Of a stretch of 59,255 bases of DNA, positions 26,580 to 35,565 are shown piece after piece. Position numbers and translations under genes: made by a program. How positions within the stretch are numbered: the first letter of the stretch is position 1; every line of letters begins with the position of its first letter. Location of the stretch: positions 1 through 59,255 of the forward strand of contig PBSR01000080.1 of assembly GCA_002726335.1 (NCBI GenBank), written 5' to 3'. The notes below the pieces were generated by a model that was not told where the DNA came from, ran no database searches, and saw only the letters and a program-made list of their open reading frames with translations. The DNA comes from Gemmatimonadaceae bacterium. GTDB lineage: Bacteria; Latescibacterota; UBA2968; UBA8231.

Positions 26580-28078
26580 CGCCCCGGCGTGGTCAGGTTA
26601 CGGCTGTTGCGCAACTCGAGACTGCCACCGGCGGCGTTGGTGGCGTAGTTGGTGAAGGCGTCGGTGGCACCCCCGTCCTGAATCGCCGAGCCGGCGCCGT
26701 CGAGAATGATGGTGGCGGCGTTGGTGACGATGTCGGCGCCTGTGAAGCGGAAAGTGGCGGCAATGTCGTAGGTGCCGCCGGTGAGGGTGGTGCCGGCGAA
26801 GTTGGAGAAGACTCCCGTGGAACTGAGAATGCCGGTATCGACATCCACTGTGCCTGTGTTCGTCAGTCCCACCTGCACGGTCGCGGTTCCCGCCCCTGCC
26901 GAACGCAGGAGGGTTCCGGCATTGGTCACCGTGCCGGTCCCGGCCAGCTGCCAGAGGGTGAGGTCATTCTGGATATCGAGGGTGGCGGCGGCGGTGTTGT
27001 TGAGGACGGAGGAGTTGCTGATGTAGAAAGAGCTGGTACCGATGAAATCGACGGTGCCGTTGTTGGTCAGCGTGGTGGCGGCATCGAGGGTGGCTGAAGC
27101 GGCGGCGGTGGCGGTGATGGTGCCGTCGTTGGTCAGTGTGCCGCCACCATTCCACGTGCCCGCCGTCCACGACAGCCCGTTGCCGGTGAAGTTGAAGGTG
27201 GCGGCGGTGGCCACGGTGAAAGTGGTGGAGGCCGTGAGAGTGCCAGAGATGACGCCGCTGTGGGTGCCGGTGAAAGTATGGGTGGCCCCGGTGAAGCCGA
27301 GGGTGGTGGCCGCGGCCACGGTCCAGGTGCCGGAGGAGTGGGATCCGGTGCCGACGAGATTGAGGGTGCCGATCTGCACGTCGAGGCTGCCGCCAGTCTG
27401 GTCGAAGAAGACGGTGACGATGGAGGTGCCGGCACTGCTGGACTTGAGGAAGGTGCCCTGATTGTCGATCGATCCGGTACCGGCCAGGGGGAAGAGATTG
27501 ACCGCCGTGCCCTGGATGTCGACGGTGGCCCCGGCATTGTTGGTGAGGGCGGCGCCGTTGTTGAGGTAGTAGGAGCTGGCGCCGATGAAGACGATGGTGC
27601 CGTCGTTCGTCATCGAGCGTGTGTCGAGCGTGGCATTGGCCGCCGCCGTGATCGTCAGCGTCGTACCCGACTGCACCGTCGTGTTGCCCGCACCCGACTG
27701 CGTTCCACCCGTCCATGTAGCGGTACCTGTCAGGGTCACCGTACCCGCCCCGTTCAGTGTACCTCCGCTCTGTGAGAAGTCATTGATCGTCGAAGCGGCG
27801 GCGATGGTCAGCGTGTTCGCCGAGAGCGTCAGTGCATCGTTGCAGGTGACGCTGTTGACGGACTCGGCGGTGTTGACGGTGACGACGAGGCCCCCGCCGA
27901 AGTTGATGACAGCATCGTCCCCGGCCCCGGGAACGGTGTCGGTGTCCCAGTTGAGCGCGCTGTTCCAGTTGCTGTCGCCGGCCCCGTCATCCCAGGTGAT
28001 GACCGCAGCCTGAGCCTGGAAGGTGACCAGCAGGAGCAGAGAGCAGAGGCGGACGAGAAGAGCGGATGGCCTGGCCAT
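26576..28078 (-). CDS. Giant secreted protein, N-terminal portion (signal peptide and beta-solenoid repeats)
   Basis: 500 codons ending at a TGA in a frame that diverges from the following coding region. It starts MARPSALLVRLCSLLLL with a clear signal peptide, cleavage near AQA. The body consists of repeated short beta units such as TLTNDGTIT, TLNNTAAATLDIQ and AGTLLRSAGAG, the pattern of autotransporter-like or PEP-CTERM-associated beta-solenoids. Adding one base to the CCCC run at 26582-26585 joins it to the downstream frame through TTPGALSNAGSV and gives a product of about 1658 residues. The gene may be intact with a sequence error, or truly disrupted. Confidence 0.8.
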   Translation of the reverse strand: MARPSALLVRLCSLLLLVTFQAQAAVITWDDGAGDSNWNSALNWDTDTVPGAGDDAVINFGGGLVVTVNTAESVNSVTCNDALTLSANTLTIAAASTINDFSQSGGTLNGAGTVTLTGTATWTGGTQSGAGNTTVQSGTTLTITAAANATLDTRSMTNDGTIVFIGASSYYLNNGAALTNNAGATVDIQGTAVNLFPLAGTGSIDNQGTFLKSSSAGTSIVTVFFDQTGGSLDVQIGTLNLVGTGSHSSGTWTVAAATTLGFTGATHTFTGTHSGVISGTLTASTTFTVATAATFNFTGNGLSWTAGTWNGGGTLTNDGTITATAAASATLDAATTLTNNGTVDFIGTSSFYISNSSVLNNTAAATLDIQNDLTLWQLAGTGTVTNAGTLLRSAGAGTATVQVGLTNTGTVDVDTGILSSTGVFSNFAGTTLTGGTYDIAATFRFTGADIVTNAATIILDGAGSAIQDGGATDAFTNYATNAAGGSLELRNSRNLTTPGR

Positions 28079-28081
28079 AGG

Positions 28082-28112
28082 AACGGCCTGGCAAAGGCCT
28101 TGCCAGGCCGTT
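28082..28112 (-). promoter_or_regulatory. Perfect 13-bp hairpin abutting the start codon of the giant secreted protein
   Basis: AACGGCCTGGCAA (28082-28094) pairs perfectly with TTGCCAGGCCGTT (28100-28112) around a five-base loop. On the mRNA the stem ends three bases before the ATG at 28078 and occupies the place where a ribosome-binding site would be. No T-run follows in the coding direction. It may control translation or stabilise the mRNA 5' end. Confidence 0.6.
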
Positions 28113-28128
28113 TCAGAGGACTGCCTCC

Positions 28129-28161
28129 GTGAGAAACAGGGCTGAGCGCCCTCTTTCTCAC
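28129..28161. terminator. Strong hairpin between the NtrC-type gene and the secreted-protein gene
   Basis: GTGAGAAACAGGGC (28129-28142) pairs with GCCCTCTTTCTCAC (28148-28161), 13 of 14 positions, around a five-base loop. The A/T-rich outer part of the stem gives limited bidirectional terminator character, though no separate T-tract follows. It would separate the kinase/activator transcript from the giant gene. Confidence 0.45.
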
Positions 28162-28223
28162 GCCCACGTGCAAAGAAAGTGTGTCAATCCGCGCGGCCCG
28201 ACCGTGTCAGATCGCGCGTCTGT

Positions 28224-29603
28224 TCAGGTGATTCCCTGGCGCTCCAGCCGTCGGCGCAGCGAATCCCGGCTGATCCCCAGGAGGCGTGCGGCCTCTGCCT
28301 TGCTGCCGTCGGCTCGCTCCAGGGCCGCGAGGATCAGGGAACGCTCCGCAGCGGGCAGATTCAGATCGGGAGCATCGCTGGCGATCGACGGTGGCTTGCC
28401 GTCGAAATGCAGCTCATGGATACCGATCTGCTCCCCCCGACACACGAGTACGGCCCGCTCCACGAGGTTGCGGAGCTCGCGCACATTCCCCGGAAAGCTG
28501 TAGGACTCCAGCGCCGACCACGCCTCAGAGCTGAGTCCGGCGATGGCTTTCCGTTGCTCACCTGCGAAGCGGGTGAGAAAGTGGAGAGCTGTGGGGCGTA
28601 TATCTTCCGGCCGTTCGCGCAGCGGCGGAAGAGAGATGGCAAAGGTATTGAGTCGATAGTAGAGGTCACGGCGAAAGTCTCCGGCCTCCACGCCCTGCGG
28701 CAGGTCACGGTTGGTCGCCGAGATGACGCGCACATCGACGGGGATGTCTGTCGATCCGCCAAGGGGGCGGACGTTGCGTTCCTCCAGGACGCGCAGCAGC
28801 CGCATCTGCACGTTGGCCGGCATATCGCCGATCTCGTCGAGAAACAGGGTGCCCCCGTGGGCCTGCTCGAATCGCCCCTGGCGCGGGTCCCGGGCGTCGG
28901 TGAAGGCGCCGCGGACATGTCCGAAAAGCTCGCTCTCCACCAGGGTTTCGGGCAGTGAGGTGCAGTCCACCGTGACCAGAGGACCTTCGGCGCGAGCGCT
29001 CTCGTAGTGGACGGCTCGAGCCACCAGCTCTTTGCCGGTGCCCGTCTCACCCCGGATCAGAACCGTTGTCGTGTCGGTTTCGCTGACCTGGGCGATCTGC
29101 TCCCGTACCTGCCGGATTGCGTCGCTCTCACCGAGGATCGCCGCCTTACCATACAGATGCCTCTGCTCGCCCTGCTGGCGCTCCCAGCGCTCGCGGTGGC
29201 GCTCGTTCTCGCGTCGCAGGGCGGCAAAGCGCGCCGTGCGGCGCAGGGCGGCAGCGATGTCCTCGACGTTGTAGGGCTTGGTGAAGTAGTCGAAGGCGCC
29301 GTCACGCAGGGCGCGCACGGCGCTGTCCACGTCGCCGTGGGCGGTGACGACGATGACCTCCACCGAAGGCAAGCGCTCACGGATCTCGCCCAGCAGGGCG
29401 AAGCCGTCCATGCCTGGCATGCGGATGTCGGTGATGGCGATGTCGATGGGACTCTCCGTCAGGCGCTCGAGGGCGGCATGGCCGCTCTCCGCCAAGACCA
29501 CGGCGTGTCCCTGACCCCGCAGGGACTCTCCCAGGGTCTCGCGCACATCGGCATCGTCGACGACGAGAAGGATGCGCAGCTGGAAGTCGGGGGTGGCGCT
29601 CAC
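28224..29603 (-). CDS. NtrC-family sigma-54-dependent response regulator
   Basis: 459 residues. The GTG at 29603 overlaps the kinase stop (GTGA). The receiver domain has VVDDADV, phospho-acceptor Asp59 in ITDIRMPG and Lys109 in FTKPY. The AAA+ domain has Walker A GETGTGKE (185-192), LFGHVRGAFTDA, LDEIGDMP (Walker B) and YRLNTFAISLPPLRERPED. A C-terminal Fis-type helix-turn-helix follows (ALERADGSKAEAARLLGISRDSLRRRL). It should activate sigma-54 promoters when phosphorylated by the adjacent kinase. The sigma-54 contact loop reads GAFTDA rather than GAFTGA, a variant seen naturally in some family members. Confidence 0.95.
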   Translation of the reverse strand: MSATPDFQLRILLVVDDADVRETLGESLRGQGHAVVLAESGHAALERLTESPIDIAITDIRMPGMDGFALLGEIRERLPSVEVIVVTAHGDVDSAVRALRDGAFDYFTKPYNVEDIAAALRRTARFAALRRENERHRERWERQQGEQRHLYGKAAILGESDAIRQVREQIAQVSETDTTTVLIRGETGTGKELVARAVHYESARAEGPLVTVDCTSLPETLVESELFGHVRGAFTDARDPRQGRFEQAHGGTLFLDEIGDMPANVQMRLLRVLEERNVRPLGGSTDIPVDVRVISATNRDLPQGVEAGDFRRDLYYRLNTFAISLPPLRERPEDIRPTALHFLTRFAGEQRKAIAGLSSEAWSALESYSFPGNVRELRNLVERAVLVCRGEQIGIHELHFDGKPPSIASDAPDLNLPAAERSLILAALERADGSKAEAARLLGISRDSLRRRLERQGIT

Positions 29604-32600
29604 GAGGGTTGGTGCAGAGGGAGAAGCAGGCGGAAGACGGAGCCCACGCCTTGCTGGCTCCGGCATTCCAGCCGGCCGTCGTGATCGTGGGCGATGGCGT
29701 AGGAGATGGAGAGCCCGAGACCGGTTCCGCGGTCCACCTCCTTGGTTGTGAAGAAGGGATCGAAGATCCGGCCAAGCTGTGCGCCGTCGATGCCGGTCCC
29801 GTTGTCCTCGACCTCGAGGACGACTTCTGAATCGTCGGCGAGTCTGGTGCGCACGGTAATCTTCCTCCGGTGTTCGGGCTCGGTGGCCGCGAGCTCGTCC
29901 ACGGCGTCACGGGCGTTGGCCAGCAGATTGAGCAAGACCTGTTCCAGCTGGTTCGCTCTGCCGTGCACCGATGGCAGCGAGGGTTCGAGATCCAGCTCGA
30001 GCTCGATCGCGTGGTTGGCCAGCTGCACGCCGATGACCTGCAGGGACGTGTGCACGACCCCGTTCAGGTCCAGAGGTTCTCCCGGTGACTGGGCCGAATC
30101 CCTGGAGAGAACGCGCAGATGACCAATCGTGCCCGCCATGCGATCCACCATGGCCAGCACGCGTTCCATCATCTCCTGCACGCGGGTATCTTCGACGTCG
30201 TGTCCGTCCTTGAGTCGAAGATTGAGATCACCGGCGACGGTGGAGATGGCGCTCAGGGGTTGGTTCAGCTCGTGGGCTACGCCAGCTGCCATCTGTCCCA
30301 GGGACACGAGCCGCGCCGACTGCAGCAGCTGGGCCGACAATTCCTGGGATTCGAGTGCCCTGACGATCTGGGCTGCCGTCTCGTCGACGAGGGCCCGCTG
30401 CTGGGACTCGCTCAGTGCGACTGCAGAATGCAGCTGCAGGCGCCCTCGATCGCGATCACCCCAACGCAGAGTGGTCTCGTACACATGGAGTGATGCGGAA
30501 GCGTCGCCAAGGGCGTGATCGGAGCCATCGAGCACGATACGGACGGCCCCCCCGGCCGTGCTGGCCATGACCTCGAGCAGATGTTGACCCGCGACTTCGA
30601 CGATCTCCGAGGGAACCCGCAGCCCCTCCAGTCTGCCACGCAGCCGGTCGAGGAAGCGCAGGTGTTCGAGCTGCTCATCGAGGCGCGTGCGTTCCGCCTC
30701 GACCCGCTCCCGCCGTTCCATCTCATGGCTCAGCTCACGGTTGCTGAGACTGAGTTGCTGATTGGCCTCCCGTATCCCGCGGTTTCGATGTACGAGACGT
30801 CGGCCCTGCAGGCCGACCAGGCCCAGGGTGATGACGAGCACGGCCACCAGGCTCCACCGCCCGTACGCCGGGATCACGGTGAGACGGACCGATGCGGACT
30901 CGGAATAGTTGAGGTCGCGGTCGACGGCCCGCACCTCGAAGGAGTACTCGCCTAGGCCGAGGTCGTCATATTGCATCCGTGGCTCGCGCTGGAAGTGCCA
31001 CTCGTCGTCGTACCCCAGAAGGCGGCAGACGTAGACGATCTGATCGGGATGGCTGGTGAAGCTGCGACCACGGAACTCGAATATGACGAGGTCCTGCGTG
31101 TCGTCGATCTCCAGTTGCCGCGCCGCGCCGTGGGCGCGCTCGGCGATGATGTTGGCGATCTGCACTCGGGGCGGCGTGCGCGAAGGCCGGTAACGACTGA
31201 CGCCGCCCTCTGTGGCGATCCAGTAGTCGCCGCGGCTGTCCTCGACGATCTCATGGACAGCATTGTTGAGCAGACCATCGCGCCTGGAGATCGTCTGGAA
31301 CACGAGCCCGTCGTAGACGCTGATACCGCCGCCGAAGGTGCCGAACCAGAGTCGACCGAGGCGATCTTCCATGATCGAGAGCACGTAGTCGTGGGCCAGA
31401 CCTCTGTTGCGGTCGAAGGTCTCGAACTCCCGTCCGTCGAAGCGGCTCACTCCGCCGCCGAAGGTACCGAACCACAGGGCTCCGGCGCTGTCGCTTAGGA
31501 TGGACCAAACCGACTCGTGGGCGAGACCGTCGGCAGTCCCGAGGTGTTCGAAGGAGTCGCCATCGTAACGGGCAACCCCCCCGGCGAACATGCCGATCCA
31601 GAGTTTGCCGTCACGATCACGGTGCAGCGACTGCAGTCTGTCGCCTGGCAGGCCGTCCATCAGGCTCAGGGTCGAGAACTCGGCTCCATCGAAGCGGACC
31701 AGACCACCGGGAAAGGTACGGCCAAAGGTCAGCCACAGGCCGTCGGCGTCGGCGAGGATGTCGTAGGGACCGTCCTCAGGTACGCCGTGCTGCCTGTCAA
31801 AGGTCACCACCTCGTCATCCCGGATGCGAACGACAGCCGACGAATCGTGGCTGGATCTGGCAGCCCACACTCCGCCGTCGGCATCGGCGGCGACCGACCA
31901 TACAGTTGACATCCGGGGACCGATGGCAAAGGACTTCAGTCTGCTACCATCGTAGCGGGTGACACTGCCGTGGAAGGTGCCGAACCACATGTTGCCACGA
32001 CTGTCCTCAACGGCGCTCATCACACCATTGCTTGGCAAGCCCTCGGACGTCGTCAGGTGCATGAGATGCACACCATCGTAACGACTGATGCCCTCGATCG
32101 TGGAGAACCAGAGATGGCCTTCCCGGTCCTCCAGGATGTGGCGGACCTGGTTGTTGATGAGGCCTTCTCGCGTGTCGTGCACATGCAACCTCTCGCCATC
32201 CCAGCGACTGACGCCAGCAGCACCATAGGTGGCAAACCAGAGGTGGCCGTTGCGATCTTCGGACATGTGGGCAGGAATACCGGGCGTCAGACCGTCCTGC
32301 GCCGACAGTGACATCCAGCCATTGGAGTCGAGTCTGGCAACCCCTCCTCCGTGGAGGCCAAACCACATCGCGCCTCTGCTGTCCTCGTAGATGGACCAGG
32401 CGGGGGCTGTCGGTGGCCGGGGCCATTCCTCGAGCCGTCCTGGTATGGCCCGCTGCAAGCGCAGGCGTGTCGAGAGCCAGAGTGCGCCACGACGATCCAT
32501 GTAGAATGAGTACGAACCGAGTTCCGAGGGCGTCTCGGCGGCGCGAATGCGTGGCCAGATCTCTCTCGCCCATTCTGCCGTCGTCCAGCTTTCGCCGTTC

Positions 32601-33403
32601 CAGCGCAGCGGTCCGGCCTGTGGCGAGACGAGCCACACGTCTGCCGAACTCCCCGCCATGAAACTGCAGTCATCGGGTACACCGTCCGCCGCCGTGTAGA
32701 CGTGGAACGCCGTTCCGTCGAAGCGCACGAAGCTGAGAGGACGGCCCTCCCCGAGGGGATACGAGGTAACTTCGAGCCACAGATCGCCATCGGCGCCAAG
32801 CCGGAGGTCAGAGACGTCATTGCCTGGCAGGCCGCTTCCTTCGCCGTAGCAGAAAAACTCCTGACCATCGTAACGGCACAGGCCGGCGGTCTCCATTGCC
32901 AGCCACATGATCCCGTCCGCGTCCTGGACCATCCGATGGACGCCGCCGGCGGGCAGGCCATCGGTCACGCCGAAGTTGTGCCAGAGCCCTTGGCGAACGC
33001 CCGTGCCCACGAGGGATCGATACGTCGGTATGGCAGGGGTGCTGTAGAGGCGCAACGAGATGTCATCGTCGATCACACCGAAGCGGCCGGTGGTGGAGTC
33101 CACCAGGGACAGCCACGCGGGGGCAAAGAACAGGGACTTCCGCAACGTGGGTATGGCCTCGGGAGCCGCGACCCGCAGCACGCGGCAGTAAGTGCTGTCC
33201 ACCGTCGGGCGACCGGCATCGCCCACCTCGACCACGCCGTGCCGGAGCAGCAGGGGGCGGATCGACTCCTCAAAGAGCGCGTGGAACTCGGATCGATGCT
33301 GGGGATCGACCCGGACGGCCAGTCGGGCCAGTGTAGCGCCGGTCTGGGCCGAGGCCATCGCCACAGGCGCGAGCAGTAGTGAGAGAAGCAGGGATCGCAT
33401 CAT
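29600..33403 (-). CDS. Membrane sensor histidine kinase with Reg_prop propeller and Y_Y_Y sensor
   Basis: 1267 residues. A signal peptide (MMRSLLLSLLLAPVAMASAQ) is followed by an unrecognised ~150-residue domain, then a long series of Reg_prop units (WFGTFGGGVSRFDG, MWFGTFHGSVTRYDG and others, about residues 160-760), a Y_Y_Y domain (FRGRSFTSHPDQIVYVCRL), one transmembrane helix (WSLVAVLVITLGLVGL), a coiled-coil, a GAF-like region, the H-box GVAHELNQPLSAI with His near 1044, and a GHKL ATPase (EDNGTGIDG, GTGLGLSI). The periplasmic part matches the glycan sensors of Bacteroidetes hybrid systems, but here the receiver is on a separate NtrC-type protein encoded by the overlapping next gene. Confidence 0.95.
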   Translation of the reverse strand: MMRSLLLSLLLAPVAMASAQTGATLARLAVRVDPQHRSEFHALFEESIRPLLLRHGVVEVGDAGRPTVDSTYCRVLRVAAPEAIPTLRKSLFFAPAWLSLVDSTTGRFGVIDDDISLRLYSTPAIPTYRSLVGTGVRQGLWHNFGVTDGLPAGGVHRMVQDADGIMWLAMETAGLCRYDGQEFFCYGEGSGLPGNDVSDLRLGADGDLWLEVTSYPLGEGRPLSFVRFDGTAFHVYTAADGVPDDCSFMAGSSADVWLVSPQAGPLRWNGESWTTAEWAREIWPRIRAAETPSELGSYSFYMDRRGALWLSTRLRLQRAIPGRLEEWPRPPTAPAWSIYEDSRGAMWFGLHGGGVARLDSNGWMSLSAQDGLTPGIPAHMSEDRNGHLWFATYGAAGVSRWDGERLHVHDTREGLINNQVRHILEDREGHLWFSTIEGISRYDGVHLMHLTTSEGLPSNGVMSAVEDSRGNMWFGTFHGSVTRYDGSRLKSFAIGPRMSTVWSVAADADGGVWAARSSHDSSAVVRIRDDEVVTFDRQHGVPEDGPYDILADADGLWLTFGRTFPGGLVRFDGAEFSTLSLMDGLPGDRLQSLHRDRDGKLWIGMFAGGVARYDGDSFEHLGTADGLAHESVWSILSDSAGALWFGTFGGGVSRFDGREFETFDRNRGLAHDYVLSIMEDRLGRLWFGTFGGGISVYDGLVFQTISRRDGLLNNAVHEIVEDSRGDYWIATEGGVSRYRPSRTPPRVQIANIIAERAHGAARQLEIDDTQDLVIFEFRGRSFTSHPDQIVYVCRLLGYDDEWHFQREPRMQYDDLGLGEYSFEVRAVDRDLNYSESASVRLTVIPAYGRWSLVAVLVITLGLVGLQGRRLVHRNRGIREANQQLSLSNRELSHEMERRERVEAERTRLDEQLEHLRFLDRLRGRLEGLRVPSEIVEVAGQHLLEVMASTAGGAVRIVLDGSDHALGDASASLHVYETTLRWGDRDRGRLQLHSAVALSESQQRALVDETAAQIVRALESQELSAQLLQSARLVSLGQMAAGVAHELNQPLSAISTVAGDLNLRLKDGHDVEDTRVQEMMERVLAMVDRMAGTIGHLRVLSRDSAQSPGEPLDLNGVVHTSLQVIGVQLANHAIELELDLEPSLPSVHGRANQLEQVLLNLLANARDAVDELAATEPEHRRKITVRTRLADDSEVVLEVEDNGTGIDGAQLGRIFDPFFTTKEVDRGTGLGLSISYAIAHDHDGRLECRSQQGVGSVFRLLLPLHQPS

Positions 33404-33433
33404 CGGCCACAGGACACGAAGAGATGCCGGGCC

Positions 33434-34714
33434 CTATTTCGAGGCCTTCCTGGACTTCGTACTCCCCTCCCGCCGCCGCAGCGTCGCCCCGTCCTGCACG
33501 GCCTCCCAGATCTTCGCAAAGGCTTTGGAGCCGTCGTCTTCCACCGGCACGCACTGCGAGCCGGCCTCGCTGACGGGCATGGCCGCCCGCGGATAGATGC
33601 CATGGAGGTTCTGCTTGTTGCAGCCGAAGTAGGTAACTTCGCCGCTGGCGCGAGAGTAGCGGTAAACGTGGCGCGGGGCATCGACCCAGTCGTAGTCCAC
33701 GGTGTATCTCTTCACCAGTCTCTCGTTCAGCTCGACACCGAGGCCGGATTTCACCGGCACCGCATGGAAGCCACCGCGCAGCTCGATCTTCGGTGTGATG
33801 AGCTGCTCCTTCCAGATGTTCATGCAGGTGATGGCCGGCCACTTGGCCTCGGGGCAGACGGCACCCAGGTGCGCCGCCCAGGTGGTGGTGATTCCGGTGC
33901 CCACCAGCTGCAGCCAGAAGGGTTTGTTGGCGGCGTTGGTGATGGCCGATTGCGACCGGATCGCCGAGGCGCCGGCACAGACGACGAAGCCGTCGGCCAC
34001 GTCCTGGTTCATGGTGGTGGCGATGGGAGGTTGGCCGAAGTGCATGGCCACCGGGCGGTTGATGCGCTCCCGGATATGCCGGTTGCCGGCCACGTCGCCC
34101 TGCGGGATCGGCGACTCGATCATGGCCACCTGCTCATAGCGCTCCAGGGACTTTAGGTGCTCCACGGCGTTGGCGGCGTTGTCGAGGGTGCCGTTGTAGT
34201 CGAAATCTAGCTTGAACTGCGGCGGCACTCTCTTGATGATGGCCTGGATGGCAGCGTGCAGGTCATACCAGGTGCGGGCCTTCAGCTTGGCCGACATGTA
34301 GCCGGCTTTCACTGCATCCGAGCATTGTCTTGCCCAGTCCTTTGGCGGCATGTCCATCCCCCACCAGGACAGGGGTACATGATCGCGGATCTGGCTCCCC
34401 AGCAGCTGGTGGACGGGCACGTTCTCGTGCTTGCCCACGGCGTCGAACAGGGCCATCTGCACGCCGGCGCCGACGCTGTCGTCCCACAACAGGCTGGCCG
34501 CCTCCTGGCCGACGATTCGCTCCTCGACATCCTCGGGCACTTTCGACCACGTGTAGTTGGGGATCGTCTCGCCGAAGCCGACGACCCCATTGTCCATGGT
34601 CAGCCTGCAGATCTGCACGATGCGCCAGTGGGGCAGCCAGTACTTCATGTGCAGGTCGGTGTGGGCGGTGAAGGGAACGTCGAGGTGGGTGAGTTCGATG
34701 GACTTGATCTTCAT
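33434..34714 (-). CDS. Enolase-superfamily (mandelate racemase/muconate lactonizing) enzyme
   Basis: About 426 residues from MKIKSIELTHLDVP; GAGG lies five bases upstream. An N-terminal capping domain precedes a TIM barrel with the KxK motif SAKLKART, first metal ligand in KLDFDYNG and second in MIESPIPQ. The third ligand position, normally Glu or Asp, falls in AMHFGQPP and appears to be His. A His near TTWAAHLGAV may serve as the second catalytic base. The enzyme probably abstracts a proton alpha to a carboxylate (acid-sugar dehydratase or racemase). It lies 30 bases upstream of the sensor kinase, on the same strand. Confidence 0.88.
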   Translation of the reverse strand: MKIKSIELTHLDVPFTAHTDLHMKYWLPHWRIVQICRLTMDNGVVGFGETIPNYTWSKVPEDVEERIVGQEAASLLWDDSVGAGVQMALFDAVGKHENVPVHQLLGSQIRDHVPLSWWGMDMPPKDWARQCSDAVKAGYMSAKLKARTWYDLHAAIQAIIKRVPPQFKLDFDYNGTLDNAANAVEHLKSLERYEQVAMIESPIPQGDVAGNRHIRERINRPVAMHFGQPPIATTMNQDVADGFVVCAGASAIRSQSAITNAANKPFWLQLVGTGITTTWAAHLGAVCPEAKWPAITCMNIWKEQLITPKIELRGGFHAVPVKSGLGVELNERLVKRYTVDYDWVDAPRHVYRYSRASGEVTYFGCNKQNLHGIYPRAAMPVSEAGSQCVPVEDDGSKAFAKIWEAVQDGATLRRREGSTKSRKASK

Positions 34715-34813
34715 GGGAGCCTCGGACAGAGAGGGAGGGTGTTGCGGCGGCTGGAAAGTGGACGAACGAGCGACCGGGAGCAACCCTGGATCCGCGGCCT
34801 CATGCAGACCGTC

Positions 34814-35560
34814 TCAACTGGGGTTTCTCGCCGTGAACAGGCTGGCGACGTTACGCTCCGTGAACCGATCCTGACCCGTTTCCTCAAGGAGCGCGGCGCG
34901 CAGATGCGGGATCAGCTGTGCCCTCTGCTCTTCATCCAGCTGGGCCATCCTCGAGGTGCTGCTGACGGATCCCACATAGGATTCCACCGTCCACTCGATG
35001 TCGAATACGAACTCCTGCATCCGCACGTTGGTGAGTCCAGAGGCGGACAGCGACTGTTCGACATCGGCAAGAGGGGTCCTGAGCTTGCTCACGTGGAGGC
35101 GCTCGTCGATGGTCCGTTCCAGCAGCCTCCGGTACGGCTCACCACGCTCGGGGCCTTTCCAGAACAGGGCGATCGTGCCCCCGGGTTTGAGGATTCGCCG
35201 GGCTTCGGCAAGAAACACGTCACCATCGAACCAGTGGAAGGCCTGCGCCGCCGTGATGAGATCGAACCCGTGGTCGGCCAGCGGCATCTGCTCGGCGATG
35301 CCCTGAAGCCAGAGGATGGCCCCATCCCGCGAGGATGCGTGACGCAGCAGCGCTGCAGAAGGCTCGAGGCCAAGGGTCCGAGGGTAGCTCTCCGCCAGGA
35401 CGTACGTGGTCGTGCCGGTGCCGCAACCCACGTCCAGCACGCACGTGTCCGGGGTGGGCGGACACAAGCTGGCGATCCGTTCGTAGAGAGCCGGGGAGAA
35501 CTGCCGTGGATACCGGTCGTAGGTGTCGGCTACCGCGGAGAAGATGTGACCGGTGCTCAT
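34814..35560 (-). CDS. SAM-dependent class I methyltransferase (methyltransf_11 type)
   Basis: 248 residues from MSTGHIFSAVADTYDRYP, starting five bases past the stop of the glycoside-hydrolase-like gene. Motif I VLDVGCGTGTTT binds S-adenosylmethionine, LGLEPSAALL holds the ribose-binding acidic residue, FDLITAAQAFHWFD is motif II, and RRILKPGGTIALF is motif III. An earlier in-frame ATG at 35593 would overlap the upstream gene. The AQAFHW form is common in small-molecule O/N-methyltransferases of the trans-aconitate type. The acceptor is unknown; location between a hydrolase and an enolase-superfamily gene gives no firm clue. Confidence 0.9.
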   Translation of the reverse strand: MSTGHIFSAVADTYDRYPRQFSPALYERIASLCPPTPDTCVLDVGCGTGTTTYVLAESYPRTLGLEPSAALLRHASSRDGAILWLQGIAEQMPLADHGFDLITAAQAFHWFDGDVFLAEARRILKPGGTIALFWKGPERGEPYRRLLERTIDERLHVSKLRTPLADVEQSLSASGLTNVRMQEFVFDIEWTVESYVGSVSSTSRMAQLDEEQRAQLIPHLRAALLEETGQDRFTERNVASLFTARNPS

Positions 35561-35565
35561 CGGAC

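Noticed and set aside
25584..26648. Long open frame on the plus strand across the giant secreted-protein gene
   Set aside because: High-GC codon bias on the opposite strand keeps it open. The product is low-complexity Gly/Arg-rich and has no start signal.
28169..28188. TTGACAC...TTTGCA on the minus strand ahead of the giant gene, resembling a sigma-54 or sigma-70 promoter
   Set aside because: The sigma-54 -24/-12 elements are two bases too far apart and the -24 GG is GA; the TTGACA has no -10 at the right distance.
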